Shown in pieces: positions 58,405 through 64,000 of a stretch of 64,000 bases of DNA. The stretch lies in the NCBI RefSeq assembly GCF_040115645.1, contig NC_089559.1, positions 2,480,001 through 2,544,000 of the forward strand. The letters are read 5' to 3'. The position numbers and the translations under genes were made by a program. Below the pieces are notes generated by a model. It worked only from the letters and a program-made list of their open reading frames with translations. It searched no databases and was not told where the DNA came from. How positions within the stretch are numbered: the stretch's first letter is position 1; each line of letters opens with the position of its first letter. This stretch comes from Euwallacea fornicatus. Taxonomy: Eukaryota; Arthropoda; Insecta; Coleoptera; Curculionidae.

Positions 58405-60046
58405 CAGTTAGTCTCATGAGTATTGGTACTCTATTGCTTCTCTATTTTAAATTACTGTTATTAATTTACAATGAACGATTTGAAACTGGTACCATCACAA
58501 ATCCACTTTCCAATTAAAGGGCTTTTAAACTCATATGTACTTTCTTGCAAATTCAAATGTTTATATGGCGAAAACGTAATTTTAAGGAAATAAGAATAAA
58601 ATGAGGCTCACAAGAGTATTCGTACTGCAACTGTCTGTTATGGGTTAAATCAAGATGATAAGAAATTTAGCCTGTATTAACTTGTTTGCGGCATAATACG
58701 AACGATTACCAATATAGACATATCGATTTGTTAGTCTTTAGGAGATACTAGTGAAAATGGGGAGAAAAAGTAGTGAAGTTTCATTAAGTGATAGGAAGTT
58801 AATTCTTAAATGGCACACTGAAAGTGAAAGTTATTTAGAAATTGCAAATTTAGTGGGCAGAAGTAAATCTACGGTACAATATGTTATAAAAAACATCAAG
58901 TCAAGTGGAGATATTTGCAATAAAGAACGTAAAGGAGGCCCGAAGAAACTTACTCCTTACGAGGAAAAAGCAGTTATTAAGGAAATAAAGAAGAATCCAC
59001 AAATTAGTGGATCCAAGTTAGCAGCATTTGTCTTAAAATACTTCAAAAAAGAAGTATCAGCAGAAACATGTAGAAGAATTTTGAGGAGGAACGACTACAA
59101 TGGGAGAGTTGCCAGAAAGAAGCCATTTATTAATAAAAAGAATCGAATGAAACGTTTAGAATTTGCAAAAAAATATGTCGACGAGGATATTAATTTTTGG
59201 GAACAAGTAATTTTCACTGACGAGAGTAAATTCAATTTGTTCAATTCAGATGGACGAACAATGGCGTGGAGAAAATCAAATTCAGAGTACGAATTAAAAA
59301 ATTTTAAAGGAACCGTAAAGCATGGAGGTGGTTCCGTCATGGTGTGGGGTTGTATGTCCGCAAATGGCGTTGGTGATTTGGTTTTTATTGAAGGAATCAT
59401 GGACAAAACATATTACCTAAATATTTTACGGAATCACTTGGCATCAAGTGCTACAAAATTAGAGTTACAACATAATTATTATTTCCAGCAAGATGATGAT
59501 TCAAAACACACGGCTCATATTGTGAAAGAATGGATCTTATATAATACGCCACATACCTTGGCAACACCACCCCAAAGTCCCGACATCAATCCTATAGAAC
59601 ATTTATGGTCAGAAATGAAAAGAAGATTAAAAAACTACGAAATTGATAGCAAAAAAACATTAAAAGTAAAACTTTTGGATATTTGGAATAAAATTGAATC
59701 AACATATACGAAAAAATTAGTTAGTAGTATGCCTAATCGGCTTAAAAGTATTATAAAATCCCGGGGAGGTCCAACAAAATACTAAATAATAGAAAATAAA
59801 CTGATCTTTTAGTATAGTTTTAGTAGGTACGAATACTCTTGTGGGTGTGATTTTGTTACTTATTATACTTAAAATTATATTTTGTTAATAATACTGTTTA
59901 TCTTCAATAAAGTTTATAGGAATTGGGCTTTTTACACGCCCATAAAACATTTCTACTAAAAAAAATTGTTGAAAATTACTTATAAAAAAGTATTTTTATT
60001 TTTAAATCTGGAATCAATAGGGTACGAATACTCATGAGACTCACTG
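58405..60046 (+). mobile_element. Tc1-like element B with IR/DR-type terminal repeats, intact transposase
   Basis: 1642 bases flanked by TA (58403-58404 and 60047-60048). The outer ends are CAGTTAGTCTCATGAGTATT and the complement CAGTGAGTCTCATGAGTATT. A second internal copy, CTCACAAGAGTATTCGTACT, lies about 200 bases inside on the left (near 58606), and its inverse is near 59825 on the right. Two transposase-site copies per end is the IR/DR arrangement of Sleeping Beauty-like Tc1 elements. It has an open transposase. Confidence 0.93.
58757..59785 (+). CDS. Tc1-like transposase (DD34E), intact
   Basis: An unbroken frame of 342 residues from the ATG at 58757 (MGRKSSEVSLSDRKL), the usual Tc1 length. 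The N-terminus holds two HTH motifs of a paired-like domain (about 8-50, SYLEIANLVGRSKSTVQYVI; and 70-115, ISGSKLAAFVLKYF), then a GRVARKKP linker. The DDE domain has FTDESKFNLF (first Asp, about 155), VKHGGGSVMVWGC, QQDDDSKHTA (second Asp, about 245) and PPQSPDINPIEHLW (Glu about 280), with 34 residues between the last two. It should cut and paste TA-flanked Tc1 elements in the nucleus. No inactivating change is seen. An upstream in-frame GTG is not needed as the start. Confidence 0.95.
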   Translation: MGRKSSEVSLSDRKLILKWHTESESYLEIANLVGRSKSTVQYVIKNIKSSGDICNKERKGGPKKLTPYEEKAVIKEIKKNPQISGSKLAAFVLKYFKKEVSAETCRRILRRNDYNGRVARKKPFINKKNRMKRLEFAKKYVDEDINFWEQVIFTDESKFNLFNSDGRTMAWRKSNSEYELKNFKGTVKHGGGSVMVWGCMSANGVGDLVFIEGIMDKTYYLNILRNHLASSATKLELQHNYYFQQDDDSKHTAHIVKEWILYNTPHTLATPPQSPDINPIEHLWSEMKRRLKNYEIDSKKTLKVKLLDIWNKIESTYTKKLVSSMPNRLKSIIKSRGGPTKY

Positions 60047-60926
60047 TATATGAAATCTGGTATTCCTTTTGCGGACCATCATACCTATTATAGTACGATG
60101 GCTTGAATTTCACTGAAATGATTTATTTTATCATCACCCGAGTTTATGTGCATGGATGAAAACGACATTCCCATGAAATTCCACAGCACAAAAAAATATT
60201 TTATTCAGTGTCCGAATATTAAAGTAAGCCAAAGTTTACTCTTATTTTTATTTTAATTTCACTACTTGTTGGGAATTTTCACTCTTTTATAATAAAAATT
60301 ACGTGAGCTATCAACGGAACACATATTTTATAATATATACATTTTAAATTTTATAATAATTACATTATTTTGTATGGTATTAATTGCGATTTAAATAAAA
60401 TTACTCGCAATAAAATGAAAATATTTCAGTGTCCGAATATTAAAGTTGCTCACTGTATACATGTCCATGACATAGGTCCTCATATGGGAAAGATTTTATT
60501 CCGGGCTTTAACAAACCATTCGTAAGTTAGTTTGTCGATGTTAAGTCTGTGGCATACCTTGTTTAGGTCAGCGATGGAATCCAATTACCTAATTCTCCCG
60601 GACTAGTAAATGGTTCATCTATAATAATGTCGACAGGTAGTTTGTTTATAGGTGTTTAGTCGCTAAGGTGGTTTTATCTCAAGCTTTAGCAAATCACCAT
60701 TTATTATTGCATTTTTAAAATATTTAGAATAGTTAGTGTATGTCATAGATTTAGATGTATTAAGTTTTTGAACAATAACAAAAGCAGGAGTTATCAATAA
60801 ACTCTCTCGTCTTCAACATCTTTCAATATAAAAGATTTTCTCGTTCGTACGTGTTACGACAAGTCCTTTAGTTTTGAAGAATGATCTCTTCTGCTTTGAG
60901 TTGAATGATTTACAATTGGTTAATCG

Positions 60927-61124
60927 TTATTCCCACTTCTTAACTAGTTGACTCGCCTCGGTTTTTGCTACATCAAATGGGGCCCCCAAATTACGTGCAC
61001 TAAGTTTTTCTCTGTCGTAAACTTCCACTACTTCCAGCTTTTCCTTTAAAGTTAACACACGTTCTGTCGGAGCCACTATTAACTTACCGGTAGTAAAAAC
61101 ACACAACGAGAAATATTGCTTCAC
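60927..61124 (-). pseudogene. CENP-B/pogo-type HTH fragment
   Basis: An open minus-strand fragment with TERVLTLKEKLEVVEVYDRE and the ARNLGAPFDVAKTEASQLVK helix, typical of the CENP-B N-terminal (Psq-like) domain of pogo/Tigger/jerky transposases. It ends in a stop after the first HTH, so it is a remnant. Confidence 0.65.
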
Positions 61125-61480
61125 AAATTAATACCCTGTTGGGGGTTCGATCCCTGATGGCTCGAGATACCGCTCTTGTAGGCTGTTTTTTCACTGATTA
61201 TACAAGATAAGAGTTGCAAATCCTTAAGTATTAATATCGCACATTCTGGGACGTTATTATGAATGTCCAGAGCATCTGCAGCATTAAGGAGGGACCCCGA
61301 AAATCACACCGAATACTGAATCATGCTTGAATTGCCGACAAAGAATACCGCTGAAAAAACTCTTGGTAAATAAACTGTCTTATCCGAGACTAACGGTTGT
61401 CCGTTTATGAGAAACGAAATGTAAAAAGGGAATTAAATTCAATGTTCGTATCCATTTCATATAGAGTTCGCTTAATAGAG

Positions 61481-61869
61481 AAATATTTATTAGAATCTGT
61501 TATGAGAAAGAGTCGGTACCCAGAGAACTGTGCAGTTACAAGAGAGATCCCTTTATCAGAGATATCCGTCAAGGAAGATTTTACTGCATTCATATTCGTT
61601 TTGGGTAAAATTAATTGTTACTAATTATGGAATTATATTATTATTATTATTATATTAATTATTCATTAAATGACAAGTTCAAATATGAAATGAATCAAGT
61701 TTAACCAGAAATAAAAAAAATTCTATTTTGACATACTGAGGGTCACTGTTTGTTTGATGGCTATTTAATTAAAATACTATTGTTTCCATAAGTAGGGTGT
61801 AGAATTAATCCACATTAAAATATCTGATAACTATCAATAACGGGTATAGAAAATATTGAATAAAACATG
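61481..61869. other. AT-rich stretch with short (ATT)n run
   Basis: Contains an (ATT)n run near 61635-61660; no gene seen. It may belong to the interior of fold-back 9. Confidence 0.35.
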
Positions 61870-62857
61870 ACGGTTCTTCAAAGCACTATCGGACAAGCTT
61901 AAAATATATAGGGCGTCCTATTTAATAAAAAAGCGACTTTGTTTAATTTACAAGTGTTTATGTTGGTACAATAGTTGTAGACATCCTGTGGGTTTTATTT
62001 CAATTGATTAGTTGGCAAAACATTGAACTGACCCTTCACTTTCATCATTCCAAATATGAATACTCTCCCATAAAAATTAAAGATAAACATATGACTAATC
62101 AAAAATCGTTACACCTTCCTATACCTAAATGTACAGGTTTTCTTCGAAAAATAAGATTTAAGAAAAGGTAGCAAAATTTATAATTTGATTAGTCATATGT
62201 ATATCTCTTATTTCGAGTAATAAAATATGGGGTGTTCTATTTAAATTAAGCAAGTTATTTCCTTTCAACAAGAATGCAATTTTCATGTTATTTTTTGGAC
62301 GTGCTGTATGAGATATTTCAATTTTAATAATTCTGGCATAAAATACGTCTCATATCTAAGGTTTGGTATGAATTTCGATTTACTCCAGTTTAGACTTCCT
62401 TCAAAACAAAGTTTTTAAAATTGCATGATTTTTTTAAAAAAACTTAATTATTTCGAAATCTTTAAGATTTAGGACAAGTAAACGTTAATGAAACTTACAT
62501 TTATTTTTTTCAAGAAATCTAAAACGATATTAATATATGGGGCGTCCTATTTAAAAAAAAAACATAACTTTGATATTTTTCACTTATTTAGAACATCCTG
62601 TATAAAACGAGAACAATTTTAGAACGTATCCATAATCGAGTTCTATATAACGCAAAAAAAGAAATTCAAAATATTAAATTGTTTAGCCGTAATCTTCCGA
62701 GACCGCACTAAATGACCACCCTGTATGTGTCACAAGACAATCATATATATAAAACGTTTATAATTCTGATTAGAATACTACAGATTCCTCAAATACAAAG
62801 TGTGCAATTAAAAAAAATTGAATTTTCAAGAGCCACGCTTTTTTGAGCGACCCTGTA

Positions 62858-64000
62858 GGTCTCGAAATATTTTTCAAAAGTGCACATTTCATAGCCCCAT
62901 TACGTAACATATTCAGTTTGAGAGTAAATTTTAAACGGAATTCAGTAAATTGCTTTGCAATTCCGTCGATCCACCCTGTACAGTATGTTGACATGAACTC
63001 GTCGTAATACGGTTTGACGTAGGTCACCACATAAAAATCTTTTACACGACGCACTGTTGACACAGCATTGAACCTTTATTTCATTGTGCTCTCCTCGAAG
63101 CTCAATCCTTGATTTGTTTGCCGGTCTATTTAGGTGGGACCGCGGATTTCGCCCCAAATGGTCCATTTGGGGACATCTAAAGGATAGCAAGGGGTGTATT
63201 ACAGAACCTCAAATTTGGGCCTTGGTGGTTTCCTCACACTGAAACGTTACGAGTTGCGTCATGCCCAGATTCAATTAAATTGACTGAATCGATGCAAACA
63301 AGCTAATACTGCCTCCTTGGTAATAATGGTTTCCATTCACAAGGAGAAACTTGAATAATTACATTGTATGCAACTAACGATCGGCAATACGTTCCCAACT
63401 AAATTGTTATCGCATGTCTGGGCATATAAATCAGGCCAACATTTTGGTCTACATAAGATAAACCAAGGATAAACTGATGCCTTCTTGGGGACGCTCATAA
63501 TCTTGACATACGGTTAACGTTTCCTAAAGATGATAAATCAAGGAGCAAATATTTAACTTTCCCCAACTCGCAGTCCCTTTAAGCTCTTTTGTTCTTTTGA
63601 AACTAGTTAAATACCGCGTAAGGGAGGAAAACAATGTCGAGATACATCCCCATTCGCTAATTTTTGGACGACATAGGGTCTAATGAAGATCGATCGCTCT
63701 ACGGAATGCCTCGTGCGCCATATGATGACATAGCTCCCGCTATGTAGCTGACGTCATGACATGAAAAAGGGGGCTAAAATAAACTTACAACGTTGAATAA
63801 TGTAAAAGCTAGATATGGAGTTAGATTAGCCGTTATGTAAGATAGGGGAGTTAGCATCAAGAGGACGGTAAATATTATGTAAGTACGAAATTTCGCGCTT
63901 ACGCAATACGAAGGCTGCATCTTGTTAAGTTTCAGTGAGCTAAAATAACCAAATGAGGAAAGCAAAATAACTTTTGTTATAGAGAGAAGTTACTTATGTA
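62858..64000. other. Unclassified end of window
   Basis: No gene or repeat pairing is recognised. GC content rises slightly near 63120-63250, but no coding frame is supported. Confidence 0.35.

Larger units (their letters stand above)
57420..60079 (-). pseudogene. Tc1-like transposase A, interrupted
   Basis: The ATG at 60079 starts MVRKRNTRFHI; element B then interrupts, and the frame resumes exactly at 58402 with QLVIFHNANGKSYKKIAEL (HTH). It stays open to about 58060 (ALSAPKLVDEIFRDTGKQVH, KENGYNGRVARKK). Downstream it is broken: FIDESKYNVFESDGRRMAWR (first Asp, about 57970), VNHGNGSVLVWGC, YQGNDPKHK (second Asp, about 57690) and PQSPYFTPTEHL (third, about 57620). Several stops. Confidence 0.85.
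57132..60455 (-). mobile_element. Tc1-like element A, split by Tc1-like element B
   Basis: The ends CGGTGAGTAACTTGGACACT (left) and the complement CAGTGAGCAACTTTAATATT (right) are flanked by TA. A second inner copy of the CAGTGTCCGAATATTAAAGT motif lies at 60206, giving two sites in the right terminal repeat. The transposase is on the minus strand, and element B has inserted near its N-terminus. Confidence 0.85.
56911..61480 (-). mobile_element. Pogo/Tigger-like remnant carrying nested Tc1 elements
   Basis: A TA followed by CAGTGAAATCTCGTACGCGG at 56911 is a pogo-like terminal sequence with repeated GTCCGCTTA-type blocks. On the minus strand at 61124-60927 an open fragment encodes a CENP-B-type HTH (VLTLKEKLEVVEVYDREKLSARNLGAPFDV). 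Similar GTCCGTTTATGAG blocks recur at 61398 but in the same orientation as the left end, so the right end is not settled. No DDE domain remains visible. Confidence 0.45.
56496..62857. mobile_element. Large fold-back element 9 hosting three nested DNA transposons
   Basis: The left end (TAAAGAGTCGCTCAAAAAAG) and the complement of the right end (TACAGGGTCGCTCAAAAAAG) match. Left-arm blocks at 56680-56905 (ATCTTTAATTTTTATGG, CATGATGAAAGTGAAGGG, CACCCTATACATTTTAAGCT) find inverted partners at 61870-62110. The right arm is longer and contains repeats of GGGCGTCCTATTTAA at 61910, 62230 and 62535, so it has further insertions. The left arm is cut at 56911 by the pogo-like element. The outer extent is moderately supported. 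Confidence 0.55.

Noticed and set aside
56911..61480. Complete pogo element with matched inverted ends
   Set aside because: The GTCCG-type blocks near 61398 run in the same orientation as the left end, so matched inverted ends cannot be claimed; kept only as a low-confidence remnant.
1..64000. CRISPR array, operon or other prokaryotic system
   Set aside because: Spliced genes, a eukaryotic tRNA and insect transposons exclude a prokaryotic source; no regularly spaced short direct repeats were seen.

Overview
This is eukaryotic, AT-rich, intron-bearing DNA from an arthropod, most likely an insect and possibly a beetle. The evidence is short GT-AG introns, insect-type orthologues, and an accessory load of mariner, Tc1, hAT, BEL/Pao and DUF4817-type elements. 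The order is inference; no species can be named from the sequence.

The window has two halves. Positions 1 to about 20.5 kb are mostly unique sequence with compact host genes: RNF7/RBX2 (minus, two exons), a RABGAP1/GAPCenA-type Rab GTPase-activating protein (plus, 21 coding exons, three possible C-termini), a PDIA5-type protein disulfide isomerase (minus, 11 exons, four catalytic thioredoxin domains), a tRNA-Leu(UAA) (minus), the first coding exon of a janus-A/PHPT1 phosphohistidine phosphatase (plus), and the C-terminal exons of an arrestin (minus). RNF7 and RABGAP1 are divergently transcribed from one short intergenic region. RABGAP1 and PDIA5 are convergent. The missing exons of PHPT1 and arrestin were not found anywhere in the window.

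Positions 20.5 to 64 kb hold almost nothing but transposable elements in layered nests. A BEL/Pao LTR retrotransposon looks full length, with LTRs identical by eye and an open 1805-codon gag-pol frame. It sits inside a mariner with a perfect 5-bp target duplication. A hAT element sits inside a DUF4817-type transposase gene and itself carries a 639-bp inverted-repeat element. A Tc1 element with an intact 342-residue transposase sits inside an older Tc1, which sits inside a pogo-like remnant within one arm of a large fold-back element. A Tc1 has a fold-back element inserted into its own terminal repeat.

The most distinctive signal is at least eight, probably nine, long inverted-repeat (fold-back) elements in about 42 kb. 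Several share TACAGGG-type ends and TA target duplications, and two carry pieces of a DUF4817-type transposase. I infer that these hairpin elements derive from, or are moved by, DUF4817/Tc-like transposases, and that the locus could produce hairpin RNA. Whether the repeat domain is an arrestin intron, intergenic heterochromatin or a piRNA cluster cannot be decided from sequence alone.
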